This document shows, one piece after another, positions 1 through 9,000 of a stretch of 64,000 nt of DNA. Position numbers and translations under genes: made by a program. The notes below the pieces were generated by a model. It was not told the DNA's origin and searched no databases. It worked only from the letters and a program-made list of their open reading frames with translations. The stretch is from an uncultured Ignavibacteria bacterium (GTDB lineage Bacteria > Bacteroidota > Ignavibacteria > Tepidaquicellales > Tepidaquicellaceae): positions 9,845 to 73,844 of the forward strand of contig CALJIG010000055.1 in the NCBI GenBank assembly GCA_937974175.1, read 5' to 3'. The stretch's first letter is position 1. Each line of letters begins with the position of its first letter.

Positions 1-787
1 TTGATTCTATGTTATATCCCTGATGAAAATCCGTTTGGGCAGATTCCTTTCCTGTTTCAATATCCACTTCGTAGTTCCAAAGTCCGTTAGGCAGCTGATA
101 GCTTACAACGAAATCAATTATCTGCTTTGCTTTATTTTTAAGTTCTTCATTACAGTTAAATGAATAAGTTTTAGCAAGAATTTCTCCACCTAAAAGTGTA
201 GCATTAAAGCACGCATCTTTTAACACCGGAGTATAGCTTATGCAAAGTCCTCTTTCAGTTTCAACCTTCGGTAAATCTTTTAATAAAAAATCACATATAC
301 TGATTAAAACTTCCTTAGCTTTTTCATTTTTTGTAGTGAGGTAATACTGAAAAATTCCTTTGCCGATAAATGAAGTCGCTACAATGTTCGGAACGTATGG
401 CTTCACATATTTAATAGGATTTGCCCATCCGAAGTTATATCCCCAGCAATATCCTGAATATCCCTTTGAATAATTATTAATGAGCCAGTTGAACAGCTCT
501 TCCATCGTATCTCTTGTTTTCTCATCTTTTGTAAGTTCATACTGCAATGAGTAAGCATATAAAAGAAGTCCGTGGCTTTTAGGATTTATTCCTTTTTTGA
601 TTCCAAGCAGCGGGCGGATATTGATAGGATTTCTCTTCTGTATCTGAATGGCAATGGCCGATGCCCACTTTCCCATTTTATCTATGGGAAGAAATGTGTT
701 TAGCGTATCGTATGGATCGTATCCTTTGAATTTTTCCTTCTCTATAAAAGAGCGGACGTTTAATACTGCAGTATCAAGCTTTGACAA
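1..787 (-). CDS. Partial (alpha/alpha)-barrel-like polysaccharide-cluster protein (C-terminus outside window)
   Basis: Reading the minus strand from a TTG at 785-787 gives about 262 codons, open to the window edge, so the C-terminus is missing. An in-frame stop at 809-811 limits the start; no ATG lies near, so TTG is the likely start but is weakly supported. The protein is rich in amphipathic helices and aromatic/glycine motifs: YSGYCWGYNFGWANP, then PNIVATSFIGKGIF, and near the truncated end QTDFHQGYNIES. This pattern resembles the (alpha/alpha)-toroid proteins found in exopolysaccharide clusters, some of which are misannotated as aminolevulinate dehydratase; lyases, glucuronyl hydrolases and prenyltransferase-like proteins share that fold. 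I cannot name a reaction. It follows the bi-domain oxidoreductase with its start just past that gene's stop, so the two are probably co-translated. Confidence 0.6.
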   Translation of the reverse strand, partial: MSKLDTAVLNVRSFIEKEKFKGYDPYDTLNTFLPIDKMGKWASAIAIQIQKRNPINIRPLLGIKKGINPKSHGLLLYAYSLQYELTKDEKTRDTMEELFNWLINNYSKGYSGYCWGYNFGWANPIKYVKPYVPNIVATSFIGKGIFQYYLTTKNEKAKEVLISICDFLLKDLPKVETERGLCISYTPVLKDACFNATLLGGEILAKTYSFNCNEELKNKAKQIIDFVVSYQLPNGLWNYEVDIETGKESAQTDFHQGYNIES

Positions 788-789
788 AT

Positions 790-2916
790 TTAAGAAACTA
801 TTGCCTGTTTATTTTTTATAGAATCTATTACATCCAGCGTTGCCTTAGTTGCATCGTACACTTCTTCAAATGATATAGGTGTCGGCTTTCCGTTTTCAAT
901 TGCTTCAATAAATTCTTTTATTTCCTGAGCATGTCCTTTATCCTGCTTACCCGATTTGTTTGATTTTACTTCCTTGCCGTATGTCTTTACTTCTCTGAAG
1001 TCATCGACAACCATTACTTTATTTGCATAGAAAACTTCTATATTTTCTTTCGGCAATGAGTTGGCGCCATTGGAGAAATAACAAATCGAACCAATCGTTC
1101 CGTTCTCAAATCCCATATTGATGCTAAGCGTATCCATCAGATAAGGACTGTTATCCATGCTGATTGCATTTATAAAATTAATCTTCGAGCCGGAGAGGAA
1201 CATAACTAAATCAATGAAGTGACAAACTTCACCGATAATTCTTCCGCCGCCGATTTCCTTATCCTGCACCCAGTGATCCTTCGGCATATTGCCTGCATTG
1301 ATGCGGTAATTGATTGCCTTCGGAACATCTTTATCCATCGTGCTCATTATTGCTTTAATGGCAGGTGCAAATCTTCTGTTGTAGCCGACCATTAAATGCA
1401 AATTACTTTTTTGCTTATAAAGTTCTGCTATCGTTTCAAGCTCGCCTCTGTTCATGCACAAAGGCTTTTCAACAAAAATATTTTTATTATTTTTTAATCC
1501 GTCAATTACATTTGCTGCATGAAGATTATGCCTGGTGGCTATAAATATTGTATTAATTTTATCATCAGTAAAAATTTTATCTGCCTCGCCTGTTGAGTAT
1601 TGAAATCCGTATTTATCTGCAATCCCCTTTGCTGTATTTCCGCGTGATGTTGCTACTCCAACCATATCTGCATGTATTTTTACATTGGGTAGAAGAGCAT
1701 TCTGCGCAAATGAACCTGCGCCTACAAATCCTATTTTTGTTTTTGTTCCTTTTACTTCACCTTTGCTTATCTTTATTTCATCAATAATCTTTTTTTCATC
1801 TTCATATTTCAGAAGAATTCCGACAAACGGTTCATTCTTTGCTAATATCATGTCATAAGCTTTCTTTGCATCTTCAAATTCAAAAACATGAGTAACGAGC
1901 GGTTCAAGAACTAATTTATTTCTTTCAATTAATTCTATATATGATTCCATGTTTCTATTCTCAGTCCACCTCACATATTCATAAGGATAGTCAATTCCTT
2001 TTTCCTCATAAGCTCTGTCATATCTTCCGGGTCCGTAAGAGCACGACATTCTTAAATCTAATTCTTTTTTAAAGTAAAAATTCCTGCTGAATCCCGTAGG
2101 TACTGCTCCTACTATGACAACTTTTGCTTTTCTTCTTGCGATTGCTCCTGCAAATTCTACAGGGTCAAGTGAACTTGTACCCGCAGTTATAAGAATAGCA
2201 TCGGCGCCGTAACCTTTCGTTAATTCCTTAATAACTCCCTCTAAGTCATCACGATTGCGCAGATAAGATTTTCCTATTCCTATTTTATTTGCTAAATCAA
2301 CCTGAGCCTGACTTATATCTACACCGATTGCTTTTATACCTGCGGCTTCTAGCATCTGCATTGTAAGCTGGCCGATTAATCCTAATCCTATTACTACGGC
2401 AGTTTCGCCGAATGTAAGCTCTGCCTGTCTTATACCCTGAATTGCTATTGATGCTACTGTGGTTATAGCAGCGAATTTTAAATCAACACTCTTGGGAATT
2501 TTTACACAAAGGTTTTTATAAACAGAAACTATATCCGCATGATAAGCGCCTTCGCCGCCGCATGCAACATAGTCGCCGACTTTGAAATCATAGACATCAT
2601 CTGCTACCGCGATTACCTCACCGGCACAACTATATCCCATTGGTCCTGGCGCTTCAAGCTTGCTCATAACTACATTGTAGGTTTCAGAAAATCCGCTCGT
2701 CTTTATCATCTCTATAACTTGCTGTACTTCTTTTTTTCTTGATCTTGCTTTGCCTATTAAGCTAAGGCGTGCATCAGAAACGTTTTTACCTTCCGTACCT
2801 GCGCTTATCAATGAATAGTGATTTCTTACTAAAATTTGTCCGCTGCCAAGCGCAGGGATTGGTACATCCATAACTTCCATATGTCCCGATTTCAATTGCT
2901 GTGTAAGCTGCTCCAT
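790..2916 (-). CDS. Bi-domain oxidoreductase: zinc-type alcohol dehydrogenase fused to Gfo/Idh/MocA dehydrogenase
   Basis: The 708-residue protein has two nucleotide-binding halves. Residues 1 to about 370 are a medium-chain dehydrogenase with a GroES-like part and a Rossmann motif VIGLGLIG (175-182). Residues 393-705 are a Gfo/Idh/MocA oxidoreductase with IGFVGAGSFA (395-404), the EKP motif (483-485), GYNRRFAP (511-518) and GEVCHFIDL with His566. Such fusions recur in exopolysaccharide and O-antigen loci, and the substrate is not established; a sugar or nucleotide sugar is likely. It lies 13 bp downstream of the asparagine synthase gene and directly upstream of the truncated barrel-like gene. 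ATG start. Family identity is firm and substrate is unknown. Confidence 0.88.
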   Translation of the reverse strand: MEQLTQQLKSGHMEVMDVPIPALGSGQILVRNHYSLISAGTEGKNVSDARLSLIGKARSRKKEVQQVIEMIKTSGFSETYNVVMSKLEAPGPMGYSCAGEVIAVADDVYDFKVGDYVACGGEGAYHADIVSVYKNLCVKIPKSVDLKFAAITTVASIAIQGIRQAELTFGETAVVIGLGLIGQLTMQMLEAAGIKAIGVDISQAQVDLANKIGIGKSYLRNRDDLEGVIKELTKGYGADAILITAGTSSLDPVEFAGAIARRKAKVVIVGAVPTGFSRNFYFKKELDLRMSCSYGPGRYDRAYEEKGIDYPYEYVRWTENRNMESYIELIERNKLVLEPLVTHVFEFEDAKKAYDMILAKNEPFVGILLKYEDEKKIIDEIKISKGEVKGTKTKIGFVGAGSFAQNALLPNVKIHADMVGVATSRGNTAKGIADKYGFQYSTGEADKIFTDDKINTIFIATRHNLHAANVIDGLKNNKNIFVEKPLCMNRGELETIAELYKQKSNLHLMVGYNRRFAPAIKAIMSTMDKDVPKAINYRINAGNMPKDHWVQDKEIGGGRIIGEVCHFIDLVMFLSGSKINFINAISMDNSPYLMDTLSINMGFENGTIGSICYFSNGANSLPKENIEVFYANKVMVVDDFREVKTYGKEVKSNKSGKQDKGHAQEIKEFIEAIENGKPTPISFEEVYDATKATLDVIDSIKNKQAIVS

Positions 2917-2929
2917 TTGTTATATATCT

Positions 2930-4852
2930 CTATTTAAATTTAAAATTTTGTTGTGAGTTATCAAAGAAAGTTCTGAACCATATTTCATTCGTTAACAAAC
3001 GCCATATCAATTGAGAGTTATCCTGAATTCCTTTTCTGTTATTTTCTATTAATGAAGTAACATATTTGGGATTATAGATACCGCGCTTCTTCATCGATTC
3101 TTCCGATAAAATATCTCCTACCATTTCTGAAAGAGGTCCTTTTAGCCATGCTCTCATAGGCGCGCTGAACGGCGCTTTTGGTCTGTGGATAATTTCATTC
3201 GGTAAATACTTTTCTGAAACTTTTTTAAGTAAGTACTTCTGTATGTTTTTTGTAATTCTGAATTGCGGCGGAAGTGTAAACATAAATTCTATTATCCTGT
3301 GGTCAGTTAAAGGCGGTCTTCCTTCTACACTTGCTGCCATTGCTGCTTTATCTGAATAGTTAAGGTTATGGTCAGGTAAATAAACTCTCGTATCGTTTAA
3401 ACACATCTTCGTCAGATAAGACATATTGTTATCATTGAACAGTTCTTTCTCCTTTTTATAAAAAAATGAATCCTGCAGATTATAAGGGCAGTTAGAATAG
3501 TATTCGTTGAAATTTTTATTTGTTAATGCAACGTTTCCTGATGAAATATATCTGTCAAAACGTGACATATTGGAATAATTAAAAAATTCCTTAGCCCATC
3601 TTATATACTTAAAATTTTTCTTTGCAGATGACTGCGGAATAATAGAAACTAAATGTCTGAAAATAGAATCCACAACTCCGGGCACATATTTCTGATAATG
3701 GTCTAATGTAAGGCAGGCTAAATAAGAACGATAGCCGCCGAATATTTCATCGCCGCCCATACCATTAAGAAGTACAACAATACCATTATCTCTTGCAGCT
3801 TTTGAAATCAAATAAGTATTAATTGCCGAAGGATCTGCAAGGGGTTCATCCAGATGCCATATCATTTTTGGCAATAAATCAACTACGTCAGATTCAAGCA
3901 ATATTTCTATATGCTTAAAGCCGCATTTTTTGGCCACCTGCTTTGCATAATAACTGTCATCAACATTCCCCTGTAATTTTAGATCATCCTGATGAAACTT
4001 AATTGTAAATGATTTTATTTCTTTATTAGTATTCTTCACCATCAATGCAGCAATGATAGAAGAATCCAATCCCCCGCTTAATAATAACCCTACAGGAACA
4101 TCTGCAACCATCTGATATTCTGTTGCACTTTGAAGCAGACTATCAAGTTTATGAATTGCATCATCTTCCCTTATATTATGATCTTCGGAAGGATTTATTT
4201 CCCAATATGGTTTAACCTCCAGTTCACCGTTTTCAAAAATAAAATAATGCCCCGGTAACAATTTTGAAATATTTTTAAAACCTGTTTTTGGGGCAATCTG
4301 ATAGTGAATCGGAGTATACATCGCATCATAATCTACTTCGGTTGTTACAAATCCTGATGCAAGGATAGATTTAATTTCGGAACCAAAGATTAACGAATCA
4401 CCTTTTTTAGAATAATAAAATGGCTTTATGCCGGCACGATCTCTTGCTCCGAATAATTTTTTACTTTCTGTGTCATATATTGCGAATGCATACATTCCAT
4501 TCAGCTTGTTGAGTGATTCAACTCCCCATTGTTCATAAGCCTTTATAATTACTTCAGTATCGGAATGAGATTTAAACTTGTGTCCGATAGCTGTCAGTTC
4601 ATGACGGATTTCTTTGTAATTATAAATTTCACCGTTGAAAGTAATCCATAGAGTACCGCTATCATTACACATCGGCTGATGACCTAAAGGACTTAAGTCT
4701 ATTATAGATAATCTTCTATGCCCTAATCCTGAATTTGTATAAGGGAACCACTTAGTGCCGGAATCATCAGGTCCTCTGTGTTCAATAATGGATGTGATTT
4801 TGTTAAGAACAATTTCATCCCCCCAATTTATTATTCCTGTTATTCCGCACAT
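2930..4852 (-). CDS. asnB: Asparagine synthase (glutamine-hydrolysing)-type amidotransferase
   Basis: The 640-residue protein begins MCGITG, so Cys2 becomes the N-terminal nucleophile of a class II glutamine amidotransferase after Met removal. Visible glutaminase motifs are HRGPD (25-29), GHRRLSIIDL (44-53), NGEIYN (73-78) and SHSDTE (95-100). The C-terminal synthetase domain carries the PP-loop SGGLDSS (259-265). Family members transfer glutamine ammonia to an AMP-activated carboxylate. In O-antigen loci some homologues (WbpS type) amidate hexuronic acids. As this locus also encodes a UDP-HexNAc 6-dehydrogenase, uronate amidation is a reasonable inference; free asparagine synthesis is the alternative. 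A second homologue lies one gene upstream. Confidence 0.9.
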   Translation of the reverse strand: MCGITGIINWGDEIVLNKITSIIEHRGPDDSGTKWFPYTNSGLGHRRLSIIDLSPLGHQPMCNDSGTLWITFNGEIYNYKEIRHELTAIGHKFKSHSDTEVIIKAYEQWGVESLNKLNGMYAFAIYDTESKKLFGARDRAGIKPFYYSKKGDSLIFGSEIKSILASGFVTTEVDYDAMYTPIHYQIAPKTGFKNISKLLPGHYFIFENGELEVKPYWEINPSEDHNIREDDAIHKLDSLLQSATEYQMVADVPVGLLLSGGLDSSIIAALMVKNTNKEIKSFTIKFHQDDLKLQGNVDDSYYAKQVAKKCGFKHIEILLESDVVDLLPKMIWHLDEPLADPSAINTYLISKAARDNGIVVLLNGMGGDEIFGGYRSYLACLTLDHYQKYVPGVVDSIFRHLVSIIPQSSAKKNFKYIRWAKEFFNYSNMSRFDRYISSGNVALTNKNFNEYYSNCPYNLQDSFFYKKEKELFNDNNMSYLTKMCLNDTRVYLPDHNLNYSDKAAMAASVEGRPPLTDHRIIEFMFTLPPQFRITKNIQKYLLKKVSEKYLPNEIIHRPKAPFSAPMRAWLKGPLSEMVGDILSEESMKKRGIYNPKYVTSLIENNRKGIQDNSQLIWRLLTNEIWFRTFFDNSQQNFKFK

Positions 4853-4885
4853 ACCCGTAAAGTAAAATTCTTGATAATAATTTTA

Positions 4886-7132
4886 TTAAGTTGTTTCTGA
4901 AATAGTTGTTTGAAATATTTTTTCAATTCTCTTAGCTACATTGGAGGAAAGAAAACGATTGGCGGCATATTGGTGATTATTATGTGCAATTTTTTTCATT
5001 AATTCAGGATTTGAAAACAGGTTGTCTATAAGTCCGTAAAAGTGCTGCGGGTCTTTACTATCGGTAAAAAATCCGTGTTCTTCATTTTTGAAAAAATCTC
5101 TTAAGCCTCCTACTTTCCGTGTAATAATCGGAAGTCCGAAAGCCATAGCTTCACACACAGTAACAGGCATTCCCTCGGTATACGATGGGAGTATAAATAT
5201 ATGCGAAGTGGTAAACTCATTAATTTTTTCGGCTCCAGTCAGGTGGCCGGTAATATTTATATTCTTTATTTTTTTATCGTCAATATACTTTATTACATTT
5301 GCTTCTTCCAGGCCGTCTCCTGCAATAGTAAGCTTTATATTCCTGTATTTTTTCTGAAGGAGTACAAATGTATCGATTGTTTCATACACCCCTTTTGCAA
5401 TTTCAATCCTTGAAAGAAATAACATCTTGGGGGCTGATATATTAGAGTATTTTTTTTCTATGCTTTCAGGGGTAAAATCTTTTACAAGCTCAGTATCAAC
5501 AAGTGTTGTTTCCACATATATCGGTTTTGTGTAACCCCATTCAAGCAGTTTTTCCTTAAATTCTGTGGACAATACAATTGAGCATTTGGCTTGGAAAAAT
5601 ATTTTTTTAAATGTTTCAATAAAAGTATTTTCCAGTTTGTTCTGAAAGTTTTTTTTCCATCCTCTGTAAAAAACAATAACATCAATTTTATAGAAGTTAG
5701 CAATCAGAATAAACAGCCAGTCGCGGATAACAGATACATCATCGAGAGATGTTGATGTCTGAACAAGTGAATATTTTTTCTTTCTTACCAGACGTGTAAA
5801 ATTTATTATATCTAAAAATGATTGTGCAAGATCTTTGAAATAAGGCTGCCTGAAAGGATAGTTGCGGGCGCCTCTTACGAAATAATCGACCGGCATTGAA
5901 AACTCTTTTTTAATTGCATAATAGTAATTCGATATTCCCCCGCGGGCATTTTCCCCTGGTACTAATATCAATATTTTATTACGCGTATCATCTTTAGTTA
6001 TAGATTTTTCTTTTTCTTTAACGGAGCCTTTTTCTAAAACCTCATCAAATATTTTTTCTATTCTGAAGGCAACTTTATCCGATAAAAACTTTTCACCGGC
6101 ATACTCAAAATTATTTTCGGAAATTCTTTTAAGAAGTGCTTTATCTTTCAGTAATTTTTCAATAAATCCGGCGAAGACTTCAGGATCTTTACTGTTAGTA
6201 AAATAGCCGTTTGTATCGTTTTGAAAAAAATCAACCAGTCCTCCGACTTTTCTTGTTATAACAGGCAGACCGAAAGCCATAGCCTCCAACACTGTGTTAG
6301 GCATTCCTTCCGAATAGGAAGGAAAAAGATAGATGTGACTGTTTTTAAAGCACTCAGTTTTTTGTTCACCTGAAATATGACCTAACAATTGCACATCTTC
6401 AATTTTTCTCTCTGCAATATAATTCAAAACATTATTAGTCTCTCTGCCGTCACCTGCAATAGTGAATTTAGCAGCCGGATACCTTTCTTTAATTATGCTG
6501 AATGCATCAACTGCCTCATAGATTCCTTTAGCTGTTTCAATCCTCGCAAGAAATAAAATATTTAGATCTTCAAGATTATCATATTTAATCTTTATTTCTT
6601 CAGGCTTCAAATCCTTTACTAAATCTTTATCAACTAAAGTAGTTTCCAGATAAATGTTTTTTCTATAACCCCAGGATATTAATTTTTTTCGGAAGTCAGA
6701 TGATAACTCAATTATCGCATCGGACTTAAAATATACCATCTTAAAAAGCCAAAGATATTTTTTTTCCAGCTTCTGCGCAAAGCTCTGATCCCAACCTCTG
6801 AAAAAAACTACGACTTTCATTTTGTACCTCTTTGCGAGTACAATAAACATAAAATCTCTTATCAGTGAAACATCATCGAATGCTGTAGTGGTCTGAAGAA
6901 GTGTAAATTCTTTCTTTCGTATTTTTTTATAAAATCTCCAGAGATCTTTAAAAGGCTGCGAAATATCTTTTAACCATGACTCTCTGAATGGATATGTACG
7001 GGAACCGCGTAAAAAATATTCAACTTCGTATCTGAATTCTTTTTTAATCGAATAATAATAATTAGTAATACCACCGCGCGCTTTTTGCCCCGGGACAAGG
7101 ATTAACACTTTATTCGATTTCTTATCAGTCAT
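4886..7132 (-). CDS. Tandem-duplicated GT4 glycosyltransferase fusion
   Basis: The 748-residue protein is two complete family-4-like glycosyltransferases head to tail. Copy 1 spans about residues 8-365 and copy 2 about 386-742, joined by a short Lys/Glu-rich linker. The copies align end to end: ILVPGQKARGGITNYYY against ILVPGENARGGISNYYY, SYSEGMPNTVLEAMAFGLP against SYTEGMPVTVCEAMAFGLP. Both keep the donor-site E-x7-E (Glu275/Glu283 and Glu653/Glu661), so both look catalytically competent. A usual GT4 is 350-400 residues. Two successive transfers with related donors, or one active and one structural half, are both possible. The start overlaps the stop region of the upstream asnB by 8 bp, indicating coupled translation. 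Donor and acceptor are unknown. Confidence 0.9.
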   Translation of the reverse strand: MTDKKSNKVLILVPGQKARGGITNYYYSIKKEFRYEVEYFLRGSRTYPFRESWLKDISQPFKDLWRFYKKIRKKEFTLLQTTTAFDDVSLIRDFMFIVLAKRYKMKVVVFFRGWDQSFAQKLEKKYLWLFKMVYFKSDAIIELSSDFRKKLISWGYRKNIYLETTLVDKDLVKDLKPEEIKIKYDNLEDLNILFLARIETAKGIYEAVDAFSIIKERYPAAKFTIAGDGRETNNVLNYIAERKIEDVQLLGHISGEQKTECFKNSHIYLFPSYSEGMPNTVLEAMAFGLPVITRKVGGLVDFFQNDTNGYFTNSKDPEVFAGFIEKLLKDKALLKRISENNFEYAGEKFLSDKVAFRIEKIFDEVLEKGSVKEKEKSITKDDTRNKILILVPGENARGGISNYYYAIKKEFSMPVDYFVRGARNYPFRQPYFKDLAQSFLDIINFTRLVRKKKYSLVQTSTSLDDVSVIRDWLFILIANFYKIDVIVFYRGWKKNFQNKLENTFIETFKKIFFQAKCSIVLSTEFKEKLLEWGYTKPIYVETTLVDTELVKDFTPESIEKKYSNISAPKMLFLSRIEIAKGVYETIDTFVLLQKKYRNIKLTIAGDGLEEANVIKYIDDKKIKNINITGHLTGAEKINEFTTSHIFILPSYTEGMPVTVCEAMAFGLPIITRKVGGLRDFFKNEEHGFFTDSKDPQHFYGLIDNLFSNPELMKKIAHNNHQYAANRFLSSNVAKRIEKIFQTTISETT

Positions 7133-8999
7133 TAGCTTTCCTGTTGTAAATCTCCTGCAGAACTATAAGCATCCAGATTATATTACTGTTGTCTTTTTTT
7201 CCTTCCTTATTATCGGTAATAAAATTTTTTATTGCATCCTTATTAAGTCCGAAATCATTTGTATATAATTTCTCTAATCTATCTTTCATAGAGTCATCTT
7301 TGAACCACTCTACGAGTGGCACTCTAAAACCTTTTTTGGAAGCTTTTAACAACGAAGGCGGAAGCATCTTTTTGCCGATAGTATTTCTTAAAATGCTTTT
7401 CCTTTCCATTCTTTCCATCTTAATGTTTTTATCTATACCTATAGAAAATTCTACGAGTCTGTGGTCAATAAAAGGGACACGCGCTTCCAGCGAATGCGCC
7501 ATTGACATTCTATCAACTTTAACCAGATAATCTTCAGGAAGAAATAGTTTAAAATTCAAAAACATTAACTTATAAAAATCATCTTTATATGTGCATTGTG
7601 ATAACAAATCATTAGTATAATCTTCTATTGAATATATATCGTTTCTGCTGCTGAATAAATTTTTAACTGATTTAATTTCGTTAGTAGGCATACGTTCAAT
7701 CATGCTTGAAGCAAAATCAAGATTAGCCGTACGGAATAATCTTTCATAACGGTTCACTTTATATCTCATCGTACCGCGCATAGATTTTGAGACAAGCTCT
7801 AACGCATTCGGCACACCTTCTCTTACAAATGATGGTGCTTTCTTATAATACGAGGAAAGCTTCACGCCCTGAAACGAAGGGTAGCCCGAAAGTACTTCAT
7901 CTCCGCCGTCTCCGGTAAGAACCATCTTTACATATTTCCTTGCAAACTTTGATACAATACCGGTAGGGATAGCAGATGAATCGCCAAACGGTTCATCATA
8001 GTGAAACAATACTTTGTTTAATGATTCATCAAAAGATTCTGGTATCACATTATAAACGTGATGATTAGTCTTGTACATATCTGCAACATCCTGCGCCAGA
8101 TCTTTTTCATCAAATGCGGATTGTTCATAGCCTATTGTAAAAGTTTCTATAGGATAACTCGAGATTTCAGACATCAGTGCAACAATGCTTGCTGAATCAA
8201 GTCCGCCGCTAAGCAATGCTCCAAACGGAACATCGCTTCTCATTCTTATTTTTATCGAATCTTTAAGAAGAGATTCGAATTCTTCGTATATGGCAGCTCT
8301 ATTTTTTGCCATATTTCTTTCATCTATTTGCGGAAGGTCCCAGTATTGATATTCTTTAACATCATTGTCTTTTACAATTATATAATGTCCGGGCTTTAAT
8401 TTTTTTATATTCTTAAAAAAAGTAAAAGGAGCAGGGATAAATTTAAGAAATAAATAAAGTTCTACAAGTGATAAATCTTTTTCATCCGGCACACCGAATG
8501 CAAATAGACTTTTTATCTCTGAGCCGAATATGAATGAATTGTTCCATACAGAATAATGCATTGGCTTCTCGCCAAGCCTGTCACGCGAGATAAATAATAA
8601 TTTTTCATTGTTATCCCAAATTGCCAATCCCCAGCAGCCGTTAAGCTTATTCTGACAGTTTGTGCCCCATTCCTGATATGCATGGATTATTACTTCCGTA
8701 TCAGAAGTAGTTCTGAAAGTGTGCCCCAGAGATTTTAATTCTTCTCTTAGTTCAATATAGTTGTAAATCTCACCGTTGAAAATAAGAGCAATAGATTTAT
8801 CTTCACTGAACATGGGCTGATCACCTGTTGCTAAATCAATAATTGATAATCTTCTGTGCCCGAATCCTAAATTTTTATCTATGTAAATTCCTTCACCGTC
8901 AGGTCCCCGATGTGAAATGATATCCGTCATTTTTTTAATCGTTTCCTGTGAGGCATTTTTTTCTCTATCGAAATTAATGTACCCTGCTATACCGCACAT
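7125..8999 (-). CDS. asnB: Asparagine synthase (glutamine-hydrolysing)-type amidotransferase, second copy
   Basis: The 624-residue protein starts MCGIAGYINF with the Cys2 nucleophile. It has HRGPDGEG (30-37), GHRRLSIIDL (47-56), NGEIYN (75-80), TTSDTEVI (97-104) and the ATP-pyrophosphatase loop LLSGGLDSAS (262-271). It is clearly divergent from the copy at 2930-4852, so it is not a recent duplicate. Such paralogues in polysaccharide clusters are thought to amidate carboxyl sugars, although true asparagine synthesis cannot be excluded from sequence. It sits between two glycosyltransferase genes: it ends inside the start of the tandem GT4 gene and begins 1 bp after the single GT4 gene. ATG start. 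Confidence 0.9.
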   Translation of the reverse strand: MCGIAGYINFDREKNASQETIKKMTDIISHRGPDGEGIYIDKNLGFGHRRLSIIDLATGDQPMFSEDKSIALIFNGEIYNYIELREELKSLGHTFRTTSDTEVIIHAYQEWGTNCQNKLNGCWGLAIWDNNEKLLFISRDRLGEKPMHYSVWNNSFIFGSEIKSLFAFGVPDEKDLSLVELYLFLKFIPAPFTFFKNIKKLKPGHYIIVKDNDVKEYQYWDLPQIDERNMAKNRAAIYEEFESLLKDSIKIRMRSDVPFGALLSGGLDSASIVALMSEISSYPIETFTIGYEQSAFDEKDLAQDVADMYKTNHHVYNVIPESFDESLNKVLFHYDEPFGDSSAIPTGIVSKFARKYVKMVLTGDGGDEVLSGYPSFQGVKLSSYYKKAPSFVREGVPNALELVSKSMRGTMRYKVNRYERLFRTANLDFASSMIERMPTNEIKSVKNLFSSRNDIYSIEDYTNDLLSQCTYKDDFYKLMFLNFKLFLPEDYLVKVDRMSMAHSLEARVPFIDHRLVEFSIGIDKNIKMERMERKSILRNTIGKKMLPPSLLKASKKGFRVPLVEWFKDDSMKDRLEKLYTNDFGLNKDAIKNFITDNKEGKKDNSNIIWMLIVLQEIYNRKAND

Positions 9000-9000
9000 C

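Noticed and set aside
4886..7132. Tandem GT4 repeat as an assembly artefact
   Set aside because: The two halves differ throughout at DNA and protein level, so a collapsed or duplicated read is unlikely.
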